Below, piece after piece: positions 24,844 to 33,261 of a DNA stretch of 64,000 nucleotides; the first letter of the stretch is position 1, and the number at the start of each line of letters is the position of its first letter. A program made the position numbers and the translations under genes. Source of the stretch: Peteryoungia rhizophila (GTDB taxonomy: Bacteria; Pseudomonadota; Alphaproteobacteria; Rhizobiales; Rhizobiaceae); contig NZ_STGT01000001.1 of NCBI RefSeq assembly GCF_004912145.1, forward strand, positions 744,001-808,000. Direction: 5' to 3'. The notes under the pieces are model-generated. The model did no database searches, was not told the origin of the DNA, and saw nothing but the letters and a program-made list of their open reading frames with translations.

Positions 24844-25409
24844 GAGCAGTCTCCCAAAGGCTAAGGACGAGCGTCCTCGCCGGTTCTTTTGGTCCCGCGG
24901 CACGTGGATCGCGCCCGTGTTTTGAGAAGGTCGGGTTTCAACCGGTCTTCCGGCAATCAGTGGATTGTCGGCCGCGCGTCGTAAACTGACAAGCGGCAGA
25001 GACCTCCATCTGATCACTGAAGCAGTGTCTTATCGCCTTCGGAAACGTTGTAAAGAGAGATTCGGCTCAATTCCGTCACAGAATTGGTCTGGTTTTCGCC
25101 GCATTTGGCGACCGCCAGTGCATACATTCTACAACGGGCAGACAGTCCGCACAAAACCATCGAACATTAGCGATGCCGGAGAATGCAGGAGAATCAATGA
25201 CTCGGAGGTTGCTGCGTCGCAAAATGGCAAGGGTGATCGAGCAGGCGGGCGCTGTCTAACAAGCCTTGGGAAATTTATCAACCAGTCAAAAAAATTGTTC
25301 GGCGCCAAGGGCCGGCGCCGTCGCGGATCACCGCTTTACGGTATCAGAGATTACATGGATGCGGGGGAAAGGAGGAGGGGCTTGGGGAACCCCTCCCCCT
25401 CCCTTTCGG
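24844..25409. other. Intergenic region: dppA promoter side and end of the efflux operon
   Basis: The 566 bases hold the dppA promoter region (about 24844-25200) and, nearer 25288-25396, hairpins that end the efflux operon. I see no coding frame with family resemblance, no RNA gene and no repeat. A sharply GC-poor stretch around 25255-25300 includes an A7 run. Confidence 0.5.
25288..25319 (-). terminator. Terminator of the tetR-adaptor-RND operon
   Basis: On the minus strand GGCGCC (25319-25314) pairs with GGCGCC (25306-25301) across a seven-base loop and is followed after six bases by seven Ts (25294-25288). A second GC-rich hairpin (GGAGGGG/CCCCTCC at 25374-25396) precedes it, closer to the RND stop. 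Together they likely terminate the efflux operon. Confidence 0.55.
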
Positions 25410-28400
25410 TCACGCTTTGTGGGGAGAGCGACCGAAGAAGAATGCGTAAGCCGCTGGCAGGACCAGGATGGTCAGGACGGTTGCGACGAGAATGCCGCCC
25501 ATCATCGCGTAGGCGAGCGGCCCCCAGAAGATGCCGCGCGAAATCGGGATGAGCGCGAGCACCGCCGTCAGGGCCGTCAGCATGATCGGTCGGAAACGTC
25601 GCACGGCCGAACCGATGATCGCCTCCAGTCGATCCATACCGGCCGCAATGTCCTGGTCGATCTGATCGATCAGGATGATCGAGTTGCGGATGATGATGCC
25701 GAGCAGTGCAATGACGCCGAGGATCGCGACGAAGCCGAAGGGCGCGCCGGAGATCAAAAGGGCGGCGGCAGCACCGATGATCCCGAGCGGACCGGTTGCG
25801 AGGACCAGCATGGCCTTTCCGAAATGCTGCAGCTGCACCATCAACAGCACCACGATGACGAGGAGCATGATCGGCGCTTTCGCGGCAATCGAATCCTGAC
25901 TCTCAGCACTGTCTTCCGCGCCACCCTGGATCTCGATGGAATAGCCCGGGGCCAAGCCGTCGCGCAGCGATTCCATGTCCTCGAACATGCGCAGCGCCTC
26001 GTCGTTCGACTGGACATCATCCGGCACCGTTGCGCGCACGGTCACAGTCGGAAGACGATTTCGCCGCCATTCGATGCCCTGCTCCAGAGTCGGCACGACC
26101 TTGGCGATTTGAGACAGCGGGATGAAGGCCCCGAGATCGGTCGGTACATAGATCGAGTTGACGGCAGTGAGCAGACGACGGCTGTCTTCCGGCTCGCGGG
26201 CGACGATAGAGATCGTCTCTTCTCCGGCTCTCACATCGGCAAGCGGGGCGCCGCTCATCGTGGCCTGGAGCATCTGCCTCAGGCGTTGCGAGGAAACGCC
26301 GAGGGCGCGGGCACGGTCCTGATCGACAACGAGCGTCATAGCCGGGACCGGCTCCAACCAGTCATCATGGACAGCTTGCAGCAGCGGGTTCTGATGGAAA
26401 CGCGCCTTGACCTGGTCGGCAATGCGGCGAACCTCGTCGCGTTCAGGGCCACTGACGCGCATCTGGACTGCCCAACCAGTTGGCGGACCAAGGAAGAGGC
26501 GATCGACCTTGCCGCGCACAGAGGGAAAGTCTTCAGCCAGTCCCAGCCGAAGTTTGGTGATCAGTCGCTCACGCGCCTCCTCATCCTTCGCCATGACCAG
26601 AAGCTGGGCATAGTTCGGGTTGCGAAGCTGCTGGTCGAGCGGCAGGAAGAAGCGCGGCGCGCCCTCGCCCACATAGGTCGCGACAAAACGCTGATCGTCA
26701 TCGGTGAGAATGGTGGCTTCCAGGCGCTTCGCTTCAGCCTCGACTTCCTTGATCGAGGTGCCCTCGGGCAGCCACATATCGACCAGGATTTCCGGACGCG
26801 AGGACTGCGGGAAGAAGTTCTTCGGGATGAACTGGAAGGACCAGAGGCTGACCGCGAAGATCGCGAGCGTCGAGCCGATGACAATGATCCGATGCTGGAC
26901 GGCCCAGGCGACGACCGAGCGCAGGCGACGGTAGAAGGGCGTGTCGAAGGCGTCGTGATGGTCACCGACATGCGGCCTCTGCTTGAGGATCAGGTAGCCG
27001 AGCCAGGGCGTGAAATAGACGGCGACGAACCAGGAGATGACCAGCGAGATACCGACCACGTAAAATAGCGATCGGACATATTCACCGGCCGTCGATTCCG
27101 CGAAGCCGACGGGGATGAAGCCGGCCGTGGTGATCAGCGTGCCGGTCAGCATGGGGAAGGCCGTCGAGGAATAGGCGAAACTCGCCGCATCCAGCTTGTC
27201 GAGCCCTTCCTCCAGCTTTCGTTCCATCATCTCGACGATGATCATGGCATCATCGACCAGAAGCCCGAGCGCGATGATCAGTGCGCCGAGCGAGATGCGC
27301 TGCAGGTCGAGGCCGAATTCGTACATGACGGCAAAGGTGGCCGCGAGCACCAGGGGAATGGCAATCGCAATCACCAGACCCGAGCGCCAGCCGATCGACA
27401 CGAAAGAGACGACGAGAACGATCAACAGAGCTTCGCCGAGCGCCTTCATGAATTCGCCCACCGCTTCACGGACGACTTCGGGCTGGTTGGAAATCTGCGA
27501 GACTTCGAGGCCGATCGGCAGCGTCGCTTCGAAGCGCTGCAGCGTTTCTTCCACTGCATCGCCGACATCGGTGACCTTGAAGCCCTTGGCCATCACGACG
27601 CCGACCTGCACGGAGTCCTTGCCATTGAAACGGAACTTACGCTGGTAGGGATCTTCGAGCCCCTCGGTGACGGTCGCGATATCGCCGAGGCGCGTCACCT
27701 GGTTGCCGGAATTCAGCCTGAGCTCCCGAATGTCTTCGGCTGCCGAAAAGCCGCCATCGACGGAGATGCGCACCGATCGGGATCCGGTGTCGATCGATCC
27801 GGTCGCATCGATCGCGTTCTGCCCGGCGAGCGCATTCTGCAGGTCGGTGAAGGTGAGGCCGCGTTCGGCAAGTGCTTTCGAGGATACCTCGATGAAGATC
27901 TTCTGCGGCTGATCGCCCAAGATCACGGCCTTTTCGACACCCTCGGTCGAGAGGAGCACGTCGCGGGCCTGGATCGCATGCTGCTTGAGCTCCGGATAGC
28001 TGTAGCCATCACCGGTCAGGGCATAGAGCGTGATGTAGGTGTCACCGAATTCGTCGTTGAAATAGGGGCCGAGCAGCCCTTCGGGCAGTTCGTTCTCGAT
28101 ATCGCCGACCTTCTTGCGGACCTGATAGAACGCATCGGCCACGTCATTGGCATCGGTGTTACCCTTGACCTGCAGCGTGATGATGGCCGAGCCGGGCCGC
28201 GTATAGGACTTCACCCAATCGAGATAAGGCGTTTCCTGTAGCTTGCGCTCGATCTTGTTGACGACCTGATCCTGCATGTCGGTGAGCGAGGCGCCGGGCC
28301 AGAAGGCCTGCACGACCATGACGCGGAAGGTGAAATCGGGATCTTCCTTCTGGCCCATGCGCATGAGGCCGAAAAGTCCGGTCAGGATGATCAGGCCGAA

Positions 28401-28481
28401 GAGGAAGCGGGCAATGCTGGGATGGCCGATGGCCCAACGGGACAGGTTGAACGAGCCCGGTTCGACAGGAGAATGGTTCAT
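25410..28481 (-). CDS. RND efflux transporter, inner-membrane permease
   Basis: This 1023-residue inner-membrane protein has the size and duplicated layout of RND pumps. The first helix is IARFLFGLIILTGLFGLMRM, followed by a large periplasmic loop beginning KEDPDFTFRVMVVQAFWPGA. Helix 4 carries the proton-relay pair in GLLVDDAMIIVEMMERKLEEG. A second loop follows FIPKNFFPQSSRPEILVDMW, and helix 10 has GIIIRNSIILIDQID. The ATG at 28481 (MNHSPVEPGSF) gives the normal length; an in-frame start 36 residues earlier would overlap the adaptor gene. It works with the adaptor encoded upstream and an outer-membrane channel encoded elsewhere. Substrates are unknown, probably toxic organic compounds. Confidence 0.9.
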   Translation of the reverse strand: MNHSPVEPGSFNLSRWAIGHPSIARFLFGLIILTGLFGLMRMGQKEDPDFTFRVMVVQAFWPGASLTDMQDQVVNKIERKLQETPYLDWVKSYTRPGSAIITLQVKGNTDANDVADAFYQVRKKVGDIENELPEGLLGPYFNDEFGDTYITLYALTGDGYSYPELKQHAIQARDVLLSTEGVEKAVILGDQPQKIFIEVSSKALAERGLTFTDLQNALAGQNAIDATGSIDTGSRSVRISVDGGFSAAEDIRELRLNSGNQVTRLGDIATVTEGLEDPYQRKFRFNGKDSVQVGVVMAKGFKVTDVGDAVEETLQRFEATLPIGLEVSQISNQPEVVREAVGEFMKALGEALLIVLVVSFVSIGWRSGLVIAIAIPLVLAATFAVMYEFGLDLQRISLGALIIALGLLVDDAMIIVEMMERKLEEGLDKLDAASFAYSSTAFPMLTGTLITTAGFIPVGFAESTAGEYVRSLFYVVGISLVISWFVAVYFTPWLGYLILKQRPHVGDHHDAFDTPFYRRLRSVVAWAVQHRIIVIGSTLAIFAVSLWSFQFIPKNFFPQSSRPEILVDMWLPEGTSIKEVEAEAKRLEATILTDDDQRFVATYVGEGAPRFFLPLDQQLRNPNYAQLLVMAKDEEARERLITKLRLGLAEDFPSVRGKVDRLFLGPPTGWAVQMRVSGPERDEVRRIADQVKARFHQNPLLQAVHDDWLEPVPAMTLVVDQDRARALGVSSQRLRQMLQATMSGAPLADVRAGEETISIVAREPEDSRRLLTAVNSIYVPTDLGAFIPLSQIAKVVPTLEQGIEWRRNRLPTVTVRATVPDDVQSNDEALRMFEDMESLRDGLAPGYSIEIQGGAEDSAESQDSIAAKAPIMLLVIVVLLMVQLQHFGKAMLVLATGPLGIIGAAAALLISGAPFGFVAILGVIALLGIIIRNSIILIDQIDQDIAAGMDRLEAIIGSAVRRFRPIMLTALTAVLALIPISRGIFWGPLAYAMMGGILVATVLTILVLPAAYAFFFGRSPHKA

Positions 28482-28515
28482 GATATCTGGATCCCGAAGG
28501 TAAGGGTCGCTGGGC

Positions 28516-29667
28516 TCAACGGGTCGCGGCGCTTGGCGTAACTGCCCCGGAATCCGCCTCGGCTGCGCGGGACAGGTCCTTATCGGCAAGTCGCACCTTC
28601 ATGTCTTCCGCCATGAACTGTGTACCCGCCACCACAACGAGGTCGCCAGGTTTCAGACCAGCCGACACCTGGACACCGGTATCGGAGAAGGTATCGACTG
28701 TGACGGGCCGCGCATGGACCGTCGCGTCGGTCCGGTCGACGGTCCAGACCGTCGGCTGCTTGGCCGCATCCTGGGTCAGCGCGGACAGCGGCAATTCAAA
28801 GAAATCCTTGTCGGACGGGGCCAGCGCCGTGACGCGCGCCGTCATGCCCAGCAGGATCTGCGGATTGTCTGGAAGCGAAATGCGGACCGCGAAAGTGCGC
28901 GAGGTGGCATCGGCACTGCCGGCCACTTCCCGGACGGCACCCTTCGAGGCGAGGCCATCCGTCGACCAAAAGCCGACATCGACCTCCTTGCCGGGGGCAA
29001 AGGCGAAAATTTCATTCTCGGGCACAGCGATGAGGACTTCCTTCTCGCCATCGGCGGCCACCGTCACGACGGGGCTGCCGGCGGCGACGACCTGACCCGC
29101 ATCCGCGCTGATCGCGGTGACAATGCCTGTCTTGTCGGCCTTCAGTTCGCCATAACCGACCTGGTTCCGGGCCTGCTCCAGCGAAGATCTCTGGCTGTCC
29201 CGGGTTGCAAGTGCCTGATTGTAGGTCAGTTGCGCCTGCTCGAGCTGCGCCTTGGTCGTCACCTGCTGACGGTAGAGGGCGTCGGCACGCTTCAGGGCGA
29301 AGTCCGCCGTTTCCAGCTGGCGTTCAGCTGCCGCGAGGCTCGCTTCGGCGCTGCGCATCTGCAGTTGGTAGTCGGTGACGTCGAGGCGCGCCAGCACGTC
29401 GCCCGGTGCAACGCGATCACCGATATCCACGAGCCGCTCGATGATCTTGCCGGCGACGCGGAAGCCGGCAGCGGCTTCGCTGCGGGCCTTGACCGTGCCG
29501 GAATACTTTAGCTCCCGGTCCGTGGAGGGGGCCTCGACTTCGATCACCTTGACAGGACGCAGGGCCGGTTCCTTGACCACCTCAGCGCCACCTTCCGAGC
29601 AGCCTGCGAGGCCGAGGGTGAGGAGGAAAGGCAATGAAAGCATGGATACGCGGAAATTGGCGGACAT
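28516..29667 (-). CDS. RND efflux periplasmic adaptor, lipoprotein (HlyD/MFP family)
   Basis: This 383-residue adaptor has a lipoprotein signal (MLSLPFLLTLGLAGCSEGG, lipobox LAGC), so it is anchored by lipid to the inner membrane. It then has a barrel-sandwich half (SGTVKARSEAAAGFRVAGKI, DRVAPGDVLARLDVTDYQLQ), a helical hairpin (SAEASLAAAERQLETADFAL and QVTTKAQLEQAQLTYNQA), the second lipoyl half, and beta-barrel and membrane-proximal domains. It bridges the RND pump to the outer-membrane channel. It lies between tetR (24 bases) and the pump gene (34 bases) in one operon controlled from the TetR operator. Confidence 0.9.
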   Translation of the reverse strand: MSANFRVSMLSLPFLLTLGLAGCSEGGAEVVKEPALRPVKVIEVEAPSTDRELKYSGTVKARSEAAAGFRVAGKIIERLVDIGDRVAPGDVLARLDVTDYQLQMRSAEASLAAAERQLETADFALKRADALYRQQVTTKAQLEQAQLTYNQALATRDSQRSSLEQARNQVGYGELKADKTGIVTAISADAGQVVAAGSPVVTVAADGEKEVLIAVPENEIFAFAPGKEVDVGFWSTDGLASKGAVREVAGSADATSRTFAVRISLPDNPQILLGMTARVTALAPSDKDFFELPLSALTQDAAKQPTVWTVDRTDATVHARPVTVDTFSDTGVQVSAGLKPGDLVVVAGTQFMAEDMKVRLADKDLSRAAEADSGAVTPSAATR

Positions 29668-29691
29668 TGTGGTTCCTCCCCCGGCGGGGTG

Positions 29692-30294
29692 TCAGGCTTT
29701 GAGGGCTCGAATGGCAAATTCGGTCAGTTCTTCCGGCTGGGCACGATTGTCCTTGCCGATGCACTGCGCAACCATCTGCGGGTGATGAAGAGGCGACGTG
29801 GCTGCGCCGAAACAACGCGCCATGTAGGCTGGATCTCCCTTGGCAAATTCGCCATTGTCCATGCCTTCGGCGATGACGCGCGTGAGGATCGCCTGGATTT
29901 CATCGATGTGCTTGTCGATGACACCCCAGCTCTGCTCGATTGCGACCACGGCCATTTCATGGACCTTGCGATCGTCCATCATCGTGGCGACGGTGAACTG
30001 AAACTGCGCCATAGAGTAGCGCCTCAGACGCTCTTCGGCGCTGAGAGGCATTGCCGCACAGTCTTCGGCGAGTTTCTGGCTCTGCCCCAGCAAACGAGCG
30101 CACACACCTTCGAGCAACTCCGCCTTCGAGGCAAAGAACCGATAGATGTTGGCCGGCGACATGCCGAGCTCCTTCGCCACATCGGCGACGGTCGTCTTGC
30201 TGTAGCCATAGTGGCGAAACTGGGCCTCCGCGGCCTCAAGAATGCGCGTAGCCGTATCGGTGGTATCATTCAGATTGGGAGCGTTTTGGATCAT
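29692..30294 (-). CDS. TetR-family repressor of the adjacent RND efflux operon
   Basis: This 200-residue repressor has an N-terminal TetR HTH (ILEAAEAQFRHYGYSKTTVADV, KELGMSPANIYRFFASKAEL) and a helical ligand-binding C-terminal domain of the AcrR-like group. It is the first gene of the operon with adaptor and pump, and a perfect 16-bp inverted repeat begins four bases before its ATG (30294). It therefore very probably represses its own operon until a drug-like ligand binds. No ribosome-binding site is visible between the operator and the ATG, so the transcript may be leaderless or poorly translated. The inducer cannot be predicted. Confidence 0.88.
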   Translation of the reverse strand: MIQNAPNLNDTTDTATRILEAAEAQFRHYGYSKTTVADVAKELGMSPANIYRFFASKAELLEGVCARLLGQSQKLAEDCAAMPLSAEERLRRYSMAQFQFTVATMMDDRKVHEMAVVAIEQSWGVIDKHIDEIQAILTRVIAEGMDNGEFAKGDPAYMARCFGAATSPLHHPQMVAQCIGKDNRAQPEELTEFAIRALKA

Positions 30295-30297
30295 GAT

Positions 30298-30339
30298 GAT
30301 TTACGACTGACGATTTTTGAATTTCGTCAGTCGTAAATC
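30298..30339. promoter_or_regulatory. TetR operator: perfect 16-bp inverted repeat
   Basis: GATTTACGACTGACGA (30298-30313) and its exact complement (30324-30339) flank a ten-base AT-rich spacer. The repeat lies directly before the tetR start codon. Its size, position and half-site style fit a TetR-family operator, probably binding two dimers and overlapping the promoter. Confidence 0.8.
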
Positions 30340-30494
30340 AGAAATCGTCATCGGTCAATATGCGAGAATGCTGTCACTGACGCTTCGAATAGAGAGAGCG
30401 CTCCGCGCTCATCTGCCGGCGACCACATCGGTACGAGAACCTGCGCGGAGCGAGCCCACCGGATCGACTGCGTTTCACTGTTACCTCGGGGAGC

Positions 30495-31421
30495 TCAATG
30501 CGTCCCGGCTGACAGGAAGAGGTCTATGGGGGCAAGCGACCGAACCGGCTCCTCCTCAAATGGCAGATGGCCGAGGCCCGGCAGGCGGACCAAGGTGACG
30601 TTCGGCAGATATTTCAAGTAATCATCAGCATTGGTGATCGGGATCATGCCGTCCTTCTCACCCCAGAGAAGCAGCGTCGGGGCCTGTATGCGACCAAGTG
30701 TTGGACCTGGATCGCGCAGGATCACCTGGCCCATGCGCGCCAAGATTGCCTGCCGCACGCCGGGTGCCAGCATCAAATCATGGTAGCGGGTCACATTATC
30801 CTCACTCAAGGCTTCCGGGTTTCCGTAAGCGGCGGCCAGATTGGCCTTCAACATGCTGCGCGGTGCTGTGTAAGGCAGAGCACGCATGATCAGCGGCGTC
30901 TCTGGAAGCTTGTCGTATTCGAAACCCGGACTGGCGAAACCATCGGGAGACACCAATACGAGCCTCAACACCCGATCCGGATGCATTGCGGCAAAGTTCC
31001 AGGCTATACGTCCGCCCAGAGAATTGCCGATCAGGTTCACACGATCCAAATGCAACTGGTCCATGAGGCCGATGAGGATCTGCATGGTGCGAGCGTCAGT
31101 GTAGTCGCCGGTCGGATCCGGCCCTGTCAACCCAAAACCCGGCAAGTCGAAACGCACCACCCGATAACGCGTCGACAAGGCCTTGGCCCATTCCTCCCAG
31201 GTATCCAGGCTGGCACCGAAACCATGGAGCATGATAACAGCCTGAGCGTCCGGCGGGCCGGTGTCGCGCAGCCGCAGACGAACCCCCTCGACGGTGCGAT
31301 ATTGCCCTGGATAGGTCCTCTCCAGCGCGGCGCGCGGCTTGTCGGGCTCATAGAGCCAGATCGACACAGCGATGATCCCCAGGACAGCGAAGCCGGCCAA
31401 CCAGGCAAAGGCCGTCATCAT
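30495..31421 (-). CDS. Alpha/beta hydrolase with N-terminal membrane anchor
   Basis: This 308-residue protein starts MMTAFAWLAGFAVLGIIAVSIWL, one hydrophobic helix that anchors it or acts as an uncleaved signal. The hydrolase core has VIMLHGFGASLDTW, FDLPGFGLTGPD, the nucleophile elbow GNSLG, WGEKDGMIP with the acid, and GLGHLPFEEEP with the histidine, so the triad is intact. ATG 31421 follows AGAGGGAAAACG; an earlier ATG at 31478 would add 19 residues with a weaker site. It lies 133 bases downstream of the bciA-like gene on the same strand, and the gap contains an 11-bp inverted repeat. Lipase, esterase or haloalkane-type activity is possible; the substrate is unknown. Confidence 0.8.
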   Translation of the reverse strand: MMTAFAWLAGFAVLGIIAVSIWLYEPDKPRAALERTYPGQYRTVEGVRLRLRDTGPPDAQAVIMLHGFGASLDTWEEWAKALSTRYRVVRFDLPGFGLTGPDPTGDYTDARTMQILIGLMDQLHLDRVNLIGNSLGGRIAWNFAAMHPDRVLRLVLVSPDGFASPGFEYDKLPETPLIMRALPYTAPRSMLKANLAAAYGNPEALSEDNVTRYHDLMLAPGVRQAILARMGQVILRDPGPTLGRIQAPTLLLWGEKDGMIPITNADDYLKYLPNVTLVRLPGLGHLPFEEEPVRSLAPIDLFLSAGTH

Positions 31422-31483
31422 CGTTTTCCCTCTTCTGGCCAAGCGCTGCTCCACTTCATGCTTCCAGATCATCTCCATCGATA

Positions 31484-31532
31484 GCCTGACCGAAAATGTG
31501 CCCGGCGACGAGCCATGCCTGTTCGGTCAGGC
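31484..31532. promoter_or_regulatory. Perfect 11-bp inverted repeat upstream of the membrane-anchored hydrolase
   Basis: GCCTGACCGAA (31484-31494) and TTCGGTCAGGC (31522-31532) are exact complements with a 27-base spacer, located between the hydrolase start and the bciA-like stop. It could be an operator or an mRNA stem in the hydrolase leader. No T-run follows. Confidence 0.5.
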
Positions 31533-31554
31533 AATCGTCCCGGTCACACAGTAG

Positions 31555-32592
31555 CTAGAAGACGGCATGGTCTCCCCTATATGGTAGAGCCCCGCTTGCC
31601 AGGACCGACCTGTAGAATTCGAACAAGGTCTGGGTTCCTGTCGAAGGTGTGGCATCTGCATCGTAGCGACCTGTCTGCGAATTGAGCACAAGCATGGATT
31701 CAGTAGCATAATAGCGTCCGATCCTAGCCAGTTCCGCCTTCGCGCGAAGAGACGGCACGACACGGCCAAGGGTTCCAAGGCTACCGATTATGCCGTCGAG
31801 CAGGGCTATGGGCACTGATCGAAACTTCGGCTGCCGCCCCAGGAGTGCGAACAGTGCTTCCCCCTGCTGGCGCGGTGTGATGGCATCGCCGGGGCCGCCA
31901 ATCGGCAGGATGCGGTTCCAGCATCCCGCGTCTTCCAGACAGCGGACAAGATAGTCGCCCAGATCGTCGTCGCTGATGGGCTTGCAGGATGTCAGTGTCC
32001 CATCCCCGAAGATCAGGAAGGGTCGACCGTTGCGGACGCGCTCGATCTGGCCGGACAGTGATTTGAAGAATGCGGTGGGTCTCACGATCGAATAGCGAAG
32101 ACCGGATGCCATCAGCGCCGCCTCAAAGGCGAGCTTTGCCTGCTGGAAGGCGAGCAGCGGCTTCTGCACGCAAATTGCAGACACAAGGACGAAGTGAGCG
32201 ACGCCTGCACGCTGTGCCGCGTCCAGCACGTTCATATGCGCGCGGTAGTCTATTGCCCATGCGTCATGCGGCGCTCCTGTGCGCGAGGCCAAACAGGAGA
32301 CTACAGCATCGAATTGGGCGCCGGAAAACCCGTCACGCGTCAGGGTCGCCCGATCGGAAACATCAACCATCCTGAAGGATCCACCTTCTGACCGGCGGCT
32401 GGCCTCTGCGGCCGGGTGCCTGCCATCATCGCCAGCTCGCGGCCGAACGAAACTGACGACATCATATCCCCGCCGCGCAAGTGCAACAGATGTCGCACGA
32501 CCGATCGTGCCGGTAGCGCCCAGCAGGCAGACGCGCTTTGACGCCTGCATGCCGGGTCGGACCTCTATCCCCGAAGTGCCAGTGTCCGTCAC
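31555..32592 (-). CDS. bciA: BciA-type divinyl (proto)chlorophyllide 8-vinyl reductase homologue
   Basis: This 345-residue NAD(P)-binding protein has GATGTIG at residues 25-31 and several stretches that I associate with BciA: VSCLASRTGAPHDAWAIDY, SAICVQKPLLAFQQAKLAFE, RPTAFFKSLSGQIERVRNG, TLTSCKPISDDDLGDYL, IGGPGDAITPRQQGEALFAL and the C-terminal RYYATESMLVL and DADATPSTGT. BciA reduces the C8 vinyl group of divinyl chlorophyllides in bacteriochlorophyll synthesis. The GTG at 32592 is preferred because GGAGAG lies just upstream; ATG 32550 is the alternative. A bacteriochlorophyll gene is unexpected in ordinary rhizobia. Either the strain is, or descends from, an aerobic anoxygenic phototroph, or the protein has another substrate. 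Confidence 0.75.
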   Translation of the reverse strand: MTDTGTSGIEVRPGMQASKRVCLLGATGTIGRATSVALARRGYDVVSFVRPRAGDDGRHPAAEASRRSEGGSFRMVDVSDRATLTRDGFSGAQFDAVVSCLASRTGAPHDAWAIDYRAHMNVLDAAQRAGVAHFVLVSAICVQKPLLAFQQAKLAFEAALMASGLRYSIVRPTAFFKSLSGQIERVRNGRPFLIFGDGTLTSCKPISDDDLGDYLVRCLEDAGCWNRILPIGGPGDAITPRQQGEALFALLGRQPKFRSVPIALLDGIIGSLGTLGRVVPSLRAKAELARIGRYYATESMLVLNSQTGRYDADATPSTGTQTLFEFYRSVLASGALPYRGDHAVF

Positions 32593-33261
32593 GGTCTCTC
32601 CATCCCCTGAAGCCAGCGGTACGCGCAGTCCGATGCAGTAGCGCTCCCTCCCCGGTCGCACCGCTCATGGACGATCACAATACAGTTTCCAGACCATCGA
32701 AGACAGACGTCCAGATGACTGAAAGTGTTCGACGAGGCCTGAGCCCGATCATGGGTCGCTGAAGACTTCGCTGGAACTCAAACAGGGAAAACGAAGCGTT
32801 CTTGATGCAACGCTGCCCTGCATTCCGCCGTCAACCTGAACACCTAGTCGCAGCGATTGGTGAAGACCTTCCACCTTCTCCGAGCGTTCATTGCCTTGAA
32901 AGACCGCTCCCCTGAAAGTGAAAGGGCGACGCCGTCCGCTGGAAGATCAGAAACAGTAGAAAGAACACCGCAAGACTGTAGCGGATGCACCTCGACTCGA
33001 CCATGCTCCCGAGACCACACCCCCGCCTGATGGTCAGTCTGACTGGGGCCAGTTTCGACCACGCGCCGTGAGGTGCTGAATTCCTGCAGGTGAGCCGCGC
33101 GACCGGAGCAGATCCACACGCGCTCTTCGAAAGGCAGAAAATAGCGTCCTGGGACAGGTAGCAAAACCATAATCATTGGAAACGCCGCAAGCCGCTCGTC
33201 TGTCCTGGAAGAACCTAGTAAGAGATCGCAGCCTTCTCCGATTACGGATCCAAGCCGACCC
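32593..33261. other. Intergenic region between bciA-like and the nuclease operon
   Basis: These 669 bases lie between divergent genes. Open frames here on both strands show no family resemblance and partly antisense the nuclease gene, so I do not call them. No tRNA, repeat pair or terminator was recognised. The promoter of the exonuclease operon is presumably near 33100-33250. Confidence 0.4.

Noticed and set aside
23083..24864. A long plus-strand open frame of 593 codons across dppA.
   Set aside because: It is antisense to dppA in a GC-rich gene, and its sequence shows no family pattern.
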